From assembly GCF_051851555.1 (NCBI RefSeq), contig NZ_JBPDVH010000011.1:1-48069 (forward strand): 48,069 bases of DNA. The letters are read 5' to 3'. The notes beneath the pieces were generated by a model that saw only the letters and a program-made list of their open reading frames with translations, had not been told where the DNA came from and made no database searches. This document shows positions 1 through 6,353 of this stretch, piece after piece. How positions within the stretch are numbered: the stretch's first letter is position 1; every line of letters begins with the position of its first letter. The position numbers and the translations under genes were made by a program. Source of the stretch: Lonepinella sp051851555 (lineage in GTDB: Bacteria; Pseudomonadota; Gammaproteobacteria; Enterobacterales; Pasteurellaceae).

Positions 1-2
1 AT

Positions 3-1847
3 GTTAACACCACGGCAACTGGTAAAGTGGGTTATGATGAAGAACATCCGCAAGGTTATGTGGGTGCGAAAACAATAGCAGATGCGATTAACTCGGCTTA
101 CCACACTGTCAGCACTGCAAATAACGATGATCAAGTTGTTGCCTCTAACCTGTCCACTGAAATTTCAGCGGGTGATAACATCACTTATGCCGCAGGTAAA
201 AACCTTGTGGTGAAAATGGACGATAAGGACACAACAACACCTGTTGTGACCTACGGTTTAGCTAAAGACATCAATGTCAGTACGATTACTGTTGTCGATC
301 CAGATGATGAAAATGCAACACCAATCACAATTGGTAACAATGAAATCTCTGGTTTAGACGGTACGTTAGCCAATGCTGAGGGTGCAACTGGTTTAGATGC
401 GCCAACGGATGCAGACGAAACCAAAGCAGCGACGTTAGGCGATGTGTTAAATTCAGGTTGGAACTTGAAAGAAAACGGCGGCGCCAAAGACTTTGTTAAA
501 GCCTACGACACAGTAAACTTTGTGGACGGTAACGGCACAACAGCGAACGTTGCAATGAATGGCGATACCGTGGCAAATGTCACATTTAACGTCAAAACCG
601 ACGGTAGCACCGTGAAAGTGGATGAAAACGGCAATGTGACTGCGGTAACCACAGGCATTACACCAGCCGATAAAACGACTAAACCAACGGGTAAAGTGGA
701 ATTAGCGGACAGCAATGCGGGTTCAAGCCTTGTAAATGCAAGCACCGTGGTTGATGCGATTAACTCTGCTTACTTCAGCGCATCAACATTAAATACCGAT
801 GTGCAAGTTGTTGGATCAGACAAAACAAGTCAAATCTCTGCAGGTGATAACATCACTTACGCAGCAGGTAAAAACTTACTTGTGAAAATGGACAATGAGT
901 CTTCCACAAACCCTGTGGTCACTTATGGTCTGGCGGAAGAAATTGACGTTAAAAAAGTGACAGTGGGCGACGTCGTCATTGATGCAGCAACTAACGTGAT
1001 TTCTGGTCTGGCAGACGGTGATATTTCAGAGGATAGCACCCAAGCGATTAACGGAAGTCAGTTGTATAACCTTATCTCAACGAACTCCGTGAACACGCTT
1101 GCGCTTTCTGATGGTGTAAGCTTACCAGAAGGTAAAATCGAAGTCAGCGGCATTGATGCCAATGCAACCGATGAAGAAAAAGCAGCGGCAAATAATAAAC
1201 TTGCCACGGTGGGTAATGTCGCAAATGCCATTAACAGTGCATTCCATACAGTTACTGTGGCGAACACCGATGTTCAAGTTGAGGCCAATACAGGTTCAAC
1301 CCAAATCTCTGCGGGTGATAACATCACTTATGCAGCGGGTAAAAACTTAGTGGTGAACATTAACAAGACAGATACGACAACACCAGTCGTCACTTATGGC
1401 TTGGCGAAAGACATCGAAGTGAACACCGCCACTGTGGGTTCAACCAAACTTGCAAGCGATGCAGCGGGTAACCTTGTGATTGGCAACAGCAGCACTGGCG
1501 CACCAGTTCAAATTAAGAACGTAGCGGCAGGTACGGCTAATACCGATGCGGTAAACGTAGGCCAATTAAAAGGTGCAGTTAACCACTTGAATAATCGCAT
1601 TAACGACGTGAAAAAAGAATCACGTGCAAGCGCAGCCGGTGCAAGAGCTGCTGCAGCCTTACCACAGGTTTACATTCCAGGTAAGTCCATGGTTGCTGCT
1701 GCTGCAGGTACATTCAAAGGCCAAAGCGCTGTGGCAGTGGGTTATTCCCGTGCGAGCGACAACGGTAAACTTATCTTGAAACTTCAAGGTGACGCTAACT
1801 CACAAGGTGATGTGGGTGGTGCTGTCGGCTTAGGTTACCAATGGTAA
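3..1847 (+). CDS. Trimeric autotransporter adhesin (YadA/Hia type), 3' part only
   Basis: This is the C-terminal part of a type Vc trimeric autotransporter, an outer-membrane adhesin. The frame is open from base 3, so the gene starts outside the window and the first in-frame GTG (27) is not a real start. The last ~90 residues are the YadA-type membrane anchor: a short coiled coil (HLNNRINDV), an Ala-rich linker, then four beta strands ending GLGYQW with a terminal aromatic residue. Before it are head/connector motifs (GDISEDSTQAINGSQLYNL; AGTANTDAVNVGQLK). A ~75-residue module containing AGDNITYAAGKNL occurs three times, starting near 78, 750 and 1221. The passenger is rich in Asn, Thr and Asp, as usual for these adhesins. 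The family is certain; the ligand is unknown. An intrinsic terminator follows. Confidence 0.93.
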   Translation, partial: VNTTATGKVGYDEEHPQGYVGAKTIADAINSAYHTVSTANNDDQVVASNLSTEISAGDNITYAAGKNLVVKMDDKDTTTPVVTYGLAKDINVSTITVVDPDDENATPITIGNNEISGLDGTLANAEGATGLDAPTDADETKAATLGDVLNSGWNLKENGGAKDFVKAYDTVNFVDGNGTTANVAMNGDTVANVTFNVKTDGSTVKVDENGNVTAVTTGITPADKTTKPTGKVELADSNAGSSLVNASTVVDAINSAYFSASTLNTDVQVVGSDKTSQISAGDNITYAAGKNLLVKMDNESSTNPVVTYGLAEEIDVKKVTVGDVVIDAATNVISGLADGDISEDSTQAINGSQLYNLISTNSVNTLALSDGVSLPEGKIEVSGIDANATDEEKAAANNKLATVGNVANAINSAFHTVTVANTDVQVEANTGSTQISAGDNITYAAGKNLVVNINKTDTTTPVVTYGLAKDIEVNTATVGSTKLASDAAGNLVIGNSSTGAPVQIKNVAAGTANTDAVNVGQLKGAVNHLNNRINDVKKESRASAAGARAAAALPQVYIPGKSMVAAAAGTFKGQSAVAVGYSRASDNGKLILKLQGDANSQGDVGGAVGLGYQW

Positions 1848-1870
1848 TTCGCCGTTAAATAAACCATTAA

Positions 1871-1898
1871 AATGCGACCGAAAGGTCGCATTTTTTTT
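1871..1898 (+). terminator. Intrinsic terminator after the adhesin gene
   Basis: A 9-bp perfect stem (AATGCGACC / GGTCGCATT) with a GAAA loop is followed by a run of eight T. It lies 23 bp after the adhesin stop codon. Confidence 0.9.
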
Positions 1899-1962
1899 GG
1901 TCGGGAAAAAATGGTTATATATACTCATTGCACTACAAGGTTAAGCATGATGATGCCACGCT

Positions 1963-2121
1963 GTGGCTAGAGGGATCGAGAAAAAAGAGGCTGAAAAGGA
2001 CATAAAAAAAGTGCCTATATTTCAAGGCACTACTCGGAAAGCAAAATATGTCTGGCTATTTATCATAGCACTTGTTTTAAGTGCGGTCATAATAATGAAA
2101 TATTTTTATGATTGCAAATAG
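1963..2121 (+). CDS. Possible small membrane protein, 52 codons, GTG start
   Basis: Not a recognised family. The gap between the adhesin terminator and modA has an open frame from GTG 1963 to TAG 2121. Its first half is charged (GIEKKEAEKDIKK) and its second half is one hydrophobic segment (VWLFIIALVLSAVIIM) followed by a short basic/aromatic tail, so the product would be a single-span protein. No good Shine-Dalgarno sequence precedes the GTG. An uptake signal core lies inside the frame (2079-2087). It could equally be the decayed 3' end of an older gene. The rest of this 330-bp gap holds only the adhesin terminator and AT-rich sequence. Confidence 0.25.
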   Translation: MARGIEKKEAEKDIKKVPIFQGTTRKAKYVWLFIIALVLSAVIIMKYFYDCK

Positions 2122-2179
2122 CAATGTTCATTTTTGTGACGTAGGTCACATGAATAACATATAATTGCTTATTTTTTAG

Positions 2180-2944
2180 TTATTTTCCTGTGAAACCAAA
2201 GCTAATCAATACTTTTTTCGCCTCATCAGATTTTAAATAATCCAAAAAGGCTTTGGCATCTGCACTGTCATGATCTTTGATTAATGCCACTGGATATTCT
2301 ACTGGTGGGTGGCTGTCTTCTGGGAAAGTGGCAACCACTTTCACTTTTTGACTTGCGGCGGCATCAGTACCATAAACCACACCTAATGGGCTTTCCGCTT
2401 GTTCCACTAATGCTAACGCTGCACGTACGTTGTTGGCACGAGCTAATTTGCTTTCTACACTGCTCCATTGACCTAAATGGGTTAACGCTGTTTTAGCATA
2501 TTTACCTGCAGGCACGTGATCAGGATCGCCCACCGCTAAGAAATGACCGTCTAAGGCTTTTTGCCATTTGTCATTGCTTAAATCTACGCTGTCAATTTTG
2601 CTATCTTTCGGTGCAATCATCACAAGGCTGTTACCCACTAAAATGGCACGGCTATCTTTGACAATGGCATCTTTCTCTGCCACATAGTCCATCCATTTTA
2701 AATCGGCTGAAACGAAAATATCCGCCGGTGCGCCTTGTTCAATTTGTTTGGCCAACACAGAAGAAGACGCAAAAGAGAACACCACTTCTTCACTTGGTTT
2801 GACTTTTTGATAATCATCTGCCACTTGTTGTAAAGCGTTGGTCATTGACGCAGCAGCAAAAACAGTGACTTTTGCCATCGCACTTTGGCTCATGATTAAA
2901 CCTACACCCACAACTAATGCGAGTTTTTTCATCGTTAATTTCAT
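2180..2944 (-). CDS. modA: Molybdate ABC transporter substrate-binding protein ModA
   Basis: Periplasmic molybdate/tungstate-binding protein that would deliver the oxyanion to a ModBC permease. The 254-residue product has a signal peptide ending about SQSAMA, then the family's N-terminal VTVFAAASMTNAL, the oxyanion-loop region FASSSVLAKQIEQGAPADIF and a type II periplasmic-binding fold. The start at 2944 has AAGGAG seven bases upstream. No modB or modC follows: the gene ends against the convergent adhesin, so it is monocistronic here. It is divergent from modE, and a ModE-like operator overlaps its probable -10 (TATAAT, complement of 2980-2985). This arrangement suggests repression by molybdate-loaded ModE. 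Confidence 0.93.
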   Translation of the reverse strand: MKLTMKKLALVVGVGLIMSQSAMAKVTVFAAASMTNALQQVADDYQKVKPSEEVVFSFASSSVLAKQIEQGAPADIFVSADLKWMDYVAEKDAIVKDSRAILVGNSLVMIAPKDSKIDSVDLSNDKWQKALDGHFLAVGDPDHVPAGKYAKTALTHLGQWSSVESKLARANNVRAALALVEQAESPLGVVYGTDAAASQKVKVVATFPEDSHPPVEYPVALIKDHDSADAKAFLDYLKSDEAKKVLISFGFTGK

Positions 2945-2966
2945 TATTTTCTCCTTGAATGGTTAA

Positions 2967-2990
2967 CGGTATCACGCAGATTATATAACG
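2967..2990 (-). promoter_or_regulatory. Candidate ModE operator in the modA-modE divergent region
   Basis: The sequence is CGGTATCAC-N6-TATATAACG. The right half-site matches the known ModE half-site exactly; the left half matches 6 of 9 positions, with the standard 6-bp spacer. It covers the likely modA -10 hexamer, so binding of ModE-molybdate should block modA transcription. It also lies about 80 bp upstream of modE. Confidence 0.75.
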
Positions 2991-3072
2991 AATTCAAAAA
3001 GAAAAGCTACAAGAATCGCCCTATTTCCTTTAAAATAGCGCAAATGGTTTAGCCTTGATAGGAATGAAAAAG

Positions 3073-3855
3073 ATGAATACTGAAATCTTGCTCACAATTA
3101 AATTACAACAGCAACTTTTTGTGGATCCGAAAAGGATTCGATTATTAAAAGAAATTCAAAAATGTGGATCCATCAATCAAGCGGCCAAAAATGCCAAAGT
3201 CAGCTATAAAAGCGCATGGGATCATCTGGCGGCCATGGATGAAATGAGCCCTCAGCCGATTCTAGAGCGTAATGTGGGCGGCAAAAATGGCGGCGGCACC
3301 CACTTAACCAGTTATGCCAAGCGTTTATTACAACTCTATGATTTATTAGAACAAACCCAAGAAAAAGCGTTTAATATTCTGCAAGATGAACAGATTCCGT
3401 TAAATAGTTTACTCAGTGCAACCGCTCGCTTTTCGTTAAAAAGTAGTGCCAGAAATCAGCTTTTTGGCAAAGTAAAACAATGTATCATTCATCAACTTAA
3501 TGCCATGGTCGAAATTGAATTACCCTCTCTTGCTCAACCTATTTATGCGTGGATTACACAAAAAAGTGCGGTGCGTTTACAGCTAAGTTGGGGCAAAGAA
3601 GTTATGTTGATGATCAAGGCACCTTGGGTGAAAATTCATACAGATATAAGTCAATATCAAGCAGATGAAAAAAATCTATTCCCTGTTCAAGTTTCGTCAA
3701 TTTTAGACAAAGGCGACAGTAAAGAAGTTTTACTGACAATCAATGATCAACTTGAATTTTGTGCCACGGCACCACATCAACAAGAATTTGATGTCGGGCA
3801 ACAGGTTTGGGTCAAGATCGATCCTGAACAGATTATTTTGGCAACGCTGTATTAA
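3073..3855 (+). CDS. modE: Molybdate-responsive transcriptional regulator ModE
   Basis: ModE binds molybdate and represses molybdate uptake genes. The N-terminal winged-helix domain (about residues 1-110) contains the family signature SYKSAWDHLAAMD and the wing GGKNGGGT. Two MOP/TOBE-type molybdate-binding segments follow, for example SARNQLFGKV at the start of the first. I place the start at ATG 3073, which gives MNTEILLTIKLQQ, collinear with the E. coli ModE N-terminus, with AGGA nine bases upstream. Longer starts at TTG 3055 or ATG 3064 have no spaced ribosome site. About 260 residues, normal for the family. Its presumed target, modA, is the divergent neighbour. Confidence 0.92.
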   Translation: MNTEILLTIKLQQQLFVDPKRIRLLKEIQKCGSINQAAKNAKVSYKSAWDHLAAMDEMSPQPILERNVGGKNGGGTHLTSYAKRLLQLYDLLEQTQEKAFNILQDEQIPLNSLLSATARFSLKSSARNQLFGKVKQCIIHQLNAMVEIELPSLAQPIYAWITQKSAVRLQLSWGKEVMLMIKAPWVKIHTDISQYQADEKNLFPVQVSSILDKGDSKEVLLTINDQLEFCATAPHQQEFDVGQQVWVKIDPEQIILATLY

Positions 3856-3888
3856 ATGAAAAAAATCATCTCTTTTTTCATTTTCCTA

Positions 3889-3917
3889 TTTACATAAATG
3901 TACTAGTGTAATAGTAT
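3889..3917 (+). promoter_or_regulatory. trpBA promoter with overlapping TrpR operator
   Basis: TTTACA (3889-3894) and TAGTAT (3912-3917) are separated by 17 bp. The 18 bases 3900-3917, GTACTAGTGTAATAGTAT, match 14 of 18 positions of the palindromic TrpR operator GTACTAGTTAACTAGTAC and cover the -10. This is the same geometry as the E. coli trp operator. No leader peptide or attenuator is seen between it and trpB. Confidence 0.8.
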
Positions 3918-3955
3918 AACAGCATTCTATTTTAAACCTAATATAAGGAAATATA

Positions 3956-5152
3956 ATGACAGATACGTTACTCGATCCCTATTTTGGGGAGTTTGGCGGC
4001 ATGTATGTGCCAGAAATTCTGATTCCCGTACTCAAACAGTTAGAAAAAGCCTTTGTCGATGCCAAAGAGGATCCCAAATTTCAAGCCGAATTTCAAGATT
4101 TACTCAAAAATTACGCCGGTCGTCCGACGGCATTAACCCTGTGTAAAAATATCACCAAAGGCACCAAAACCAAAATTTATCTCAAACGTGAAGACTTGTT
4201 GCACGGTGGCGCCCACAAAACCAATCAAGTGTTAGGCCAAATTTTATTGGCAAAACGCATGGGTAAAACTCGCATTATTGCCGAAACAGGCGCGGGTCAA
4301 CATGGTGTCGCAACGGCTCTCGCTTGTGCTATGCTTGGTATGCCTTGTTTGGTTTATATGGGGGCAAAAGATGTAGAACGCCAGTCACCAAACGTGTTTC
4401 GTATGCGATTAATGGGGGCGGAAGTGGTGCCTGTGCAAAAAGGATCTTGCTCACTCAAAGATGCCTGCTGTGAGGCCATGCGTGACTGGGCAGCCAATTA
4501 TGACACAACCCACTATTTAATCGGTACCGCAGCCGGCCCTCACCCTTTCCCGACCATTGTACGTGAATTCCAAAAAATGATCGGTGAAGAAACCAAACGC
4601 CAAATTTTAGAAAAAGAGGGACGCTTACCTGATGCCGTAATTGCAGCCGTAGGCGGTGGATCCAATGCGATTGGTATGTTTGCAGATTTTATCGAAGAAA
4701 AAAGCGTACGTCTAATCGGTATTGAACCGGCAGGAAAAGGCATTGAAACAGGTGAACATGGTGCCCCATTAGGTGAGGGAAAACCGGGTATTTATTTCGG
4801 TATGAAATCGCCGATTATGCAAACGGAAGACGGTCAAATTGAAGAATCTTACAGCATTTCTGCGGGTCTGGACTTCCCATCCGTTGGCCCACAACATGCC
4901 TATTTAAATAGTATTGGACGTGCCGAATACCCGAGCATTACCGATGATGAGGCCTTAGATGCGTTCAGAGAATTAGCTCAACACGAGGGTATTATTCCTG
5001 CTCTGGAAAGTTCCCACGCCTTGGCTCATGCGTTAAAAATGGCAAAACAAGCACCAGAAAAAGAACAATTATTGGTGGTGAATTTATCAGGTCGTGGTGA
5101 TAAAGATATTTTTACCGTAGATAAAATTTTTACTGAAAGAGGGATCCTATAA
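3956..5152 (+). CDS. trpB: Tryptophan synthase beta chain
   Basis: PLP enzyme that condenses indole with serine to make tryptophan, working as an alpha2beta2 complex with TrpA. The 398-residue product is full length. The PLP lysine is K88 in HGGAHKTN, and the phosphate-binding glycine loop is GGGSNAIG. The start has AAGGA nine bases upstream (ATAAGGAAATATAATG). The stop codon shares its last base with the trpA start, so the pair is translationally coupled. The other trp genes are not in the window; trpBA is a separate unit, as known for Haemophilus, with its own TrpR-like operator. Confidence 0.97.
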   Translation: MTDTLLDPYFGEFGGMYVPEILIPVLKQLEKAFVDAKEDPKFQAEFQDLLKNYAGRPTALTLCKNITKGTKTKIYLKREDLLHGGAHKTNQVLGQILLAKRMGKTRIIAETGAGQHGVATALACAMLGMPCLVYMGAKDVERQSPNVFRMRLMGAEVVPVQKGSCSLKDACCEAMRDWAANYDTTHYLIGTAAGPHPFPTIVREFQKMIGEETKRQILEKEGRLPDAVIAAVGGGSNAIGMFADFIEEKSVRLIGIEPAGKGIETGEHGAPLGEGKPGIYFGMKSPIMQTEDGQIEESYSISAGLDFPSVGPQHAYLNSIGRAEYPSITDDEALDAFRELAQHEGIIPALESSHALAHALKMAKQAPEKEQLLVVNLSGRGDKDIFTVDKIFTERGIL

Positions 5153-5958
5153 TGAGTCGTTTTGCTACCCTATTTGACAATTTAAAAGCAAAAAATCAAG
5201 GTGGATTTGTGCCATTTGTTACCTTAGGCGATCCTGATTTTGAGCGTTCTTTTGAGATTATTTGTACGCTTGTAGATAACGGTGCAGATGCCTTAGAACT
5301 CGGTTTTCCCTTCTCGGATCCTTTGTTAGATGGCTCTGTGATTCAAGCGGCCAATAACCGTGCTTTAAAAGCAAACTGCAGTACCGAAGAAAGTTTTCAA
5401 CTGATCGAAAAAGTGCGGTCAAAATATCCCGAGATTCCGATTAGTTTATTGCTTTGTGCCAATTTAATTTATGCGCAAACCCTAGACGGTTTTTATCAAC
5501 GCTGTCAAGCCGTAGGCGTGGATGCGGTACTCGTGGCGGATATTCCGTTATTAGCCAGTCAAGATTATATTCAAGCCGCAGAAAAATACGACATTCAACC
5601 TGTCTTTATTTGCCCACCAAATGCAGACGAGGCGACCATTAAAGGCGTGGCGGAAAAATCCCAAGGCTATACCTATTTGGTTTCTCGTGCCGGTGTCACC
5701 AGTGCGGAAAACCAAAGTCATGCGAAAAATTTAGATGATTTAGTCGAACGTCTAAAAGCCCATAATGCACCTCCGATTTTGCAAGGTTTCGGTATTGCTC
5801 AACCGCAACAGGTGCGTGATGCGTTAGCTATGGGCGTAGCGGGGGCAATTTCAGGCTCGGCAACGGTGAAGATTATTGAGAAAAATTTGAATAATCACGC
5901 TCAATGCTTGAAAGAGTTAGCGGAATTTGTGAAAGCAATGAAACAAGCCACGTTATAA
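5152..5958 (+). CDS. trpA: Tryptophan synthase alpha chain
   Basis: Cleaves indole-3-glycerol phosphate to indole and glyceraldehyde-3-phosphate, and channels indole to TrpB. The 268-residue TIM barrel keeps both catalytic acids, E49 (DALELGFPFSDP) and D60 (PLLDG), at the same positions as the E. coli enzyme. The phosphate-binding loops LQGFGI and AISGSATVKI are also present. The ATG overlaps the trpB TAA by one base. An uptake signal core lies within the gene (5411-5419). Transcription probably ends at the inverted repeat at 5996-6023. Confidence 0.97.
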   Translation: MSRFATLFDNLKAKNQGGFVPFVTLGDPDFERSFEIICTLVDNGADALELGFPFSDPLLDGSVIQAANNRALKANCSTEESFQLIEKVRSKYPEIPISLLLCANLIYAQTLDGFYQRCQAVGVDAVLVADIPLLASQDYIQAAEKYDIQPVFICPPNADEATIKGVAEKSQGYTYLVSRAGVTSAENQSHAKNLDDLVERLKAHNAPPILQGFGIAQPQQVRDALAMGVAGAISGSATVKIIEKNLNNHAQCLKELAEFVKAMKQATL

Positions 5959-5995
5959 CCTGTAATTTATTTCATAAAACACTATATAAAAAAAC

Positions 5996-6023
5996 AAATA
6001 GCCACTTTTCAAAGTGGCTATTT
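5996..6023. terminator. Bidirectional terminator between trpA and the M16 protease unit
   Basis: A 13-bp perfect inverted repeat (AAATAGCCACTTT / AAAGTGGCTATTT) has a 2-base centre. Read on the minus strand it is followed by TTTGTTTTTTT, a strong terminator for transcripts coming from 6354-9149. On the plus strand the T tract is weaker, so trpBA readthrough into the next RNA is possible. Confidence 0.7.
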
Positions 6024-6024
6024 G

Positions 6025-6033
6025 TGTTATAAT
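6025..6033 (+). promoter_or_regulatory. Extended -10 promoter for the small-peptide RNA
   Basis: TGT-TATAAT is a perfect -10 hexamer with a TGn extension. The -35 region (about 6006-6011, TTTTCA) is weak, which is acceptable for an extended -10 promoter. The predicted start is near 6039-6041. Confidence 0.6.
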
Positions 6034-6129
6034 CGCCCGTGGTTGGTCGGGTGTGTTATCGCTTTCCCGACTGGTACTCGGGCTAGCGATATCCTCCCAA
6101 ATCTTACCGATCTAAGGAGGTGATGATGT

Positions 6130-6204
6130 ATGAAATGGTTGAAGATTTTACTCATCTTGATCATTATCTTCATGCTAACTGCTGATACCCCTATCGTCAG
6201 ATAG
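6130..6204 (+). CDS. 24-residue hydrophobic peptide, possible type I toxin
   Basis: The product is MKWLKILLILIIIFMLTA followed by DTPIVR: two lysines, one continuous hydrophobic segment and a short polar tail. This is the composition of membrane-acting type I toxins, though the sequence matches none I know. It has the strongest ribosome site in the window (AAGGAGG, 6114-6120) nine bases before the ATG. A second frame overlaps it from ATG 6123/6126 to TGA 6185 (~20 residues, acidic) and could affect translation of the main ORF, as mok does for hok. The match of ORF, ribosome site and enclosing RNA structure argues that it is translated; toxicity is inference. Confidence 0.55.
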   Translation: MKWLKILLILIIIFMLTADTPIVR

Positions 6205-6284
6205 CAACCCAACCAAGGGCGGACTTCGGTTCGCCCTTGTCTGGCGACACACCGCAAGCGTTTAGCTAGACTGGCAACCCAACT

Positions 6285-6314
6285 AGGGGCGGACCTCGGT
6301 CCGCCCTTTCTTGT
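6285..6314 (+). terminator. Terminator of the small-peptide RNA
   Basis: A 10-bp GC-rich stem (AGGGGCGGAC / GTCCGCCCTT, one G-T pair) with loop CTCG is followed by TCTTGT. It is the second copy of a hairpin also present at 6215-6238. The T tract is short. Confidence 0.55.
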
Positions 6315-6353
6315 ATTATAAGGATTTCTAGTCGAATTTCAACCCCTCGCTTT

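Larger units (their letters stand above)
6039..6316 (+). ncRNA. Structured ~275-nt RNA carrying a small hydrophobic ORF (type I toxin mRNA-like)
   Basis: Not a family I recognise. The unit runs from the extended -10 promoter to a terminator hairpin. The 5' leader folds into a hairpin (6058-6090: ATCGCT+CCCGA pairing with TCGGG+AGCGAT). A CCTCC at 6093-6097 can pair with the GGAGG of the ribosome site (6116-6120). The 5' segments TGGTTGG (6040-6046) and GGTGTGT (6050-6056) are exact complements of CCAACCA (6209-6215) and ACACACC (6247-6253) downstream of the ORF, so the ends may close on each other. The 3' part carries two copies of GCAACCCAACYARGGGCGGAC (6204-6224 and 6274-6294), each forming a 10-bp stem with a YTCG tetraloop. 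A sequestered ribosome site plus end-to-end pairing is typical of type I toxin mRNAs. No antisense antitoxin promoter could be identified. Confidence 0.5.

Noticed and set aside
6027..6257. Minus-strand 76-codon frame over the small-peptide RNA
   Set aside because: It is mostly the antisense of structured RNA elements, without a ribosome site or recognisable composition.
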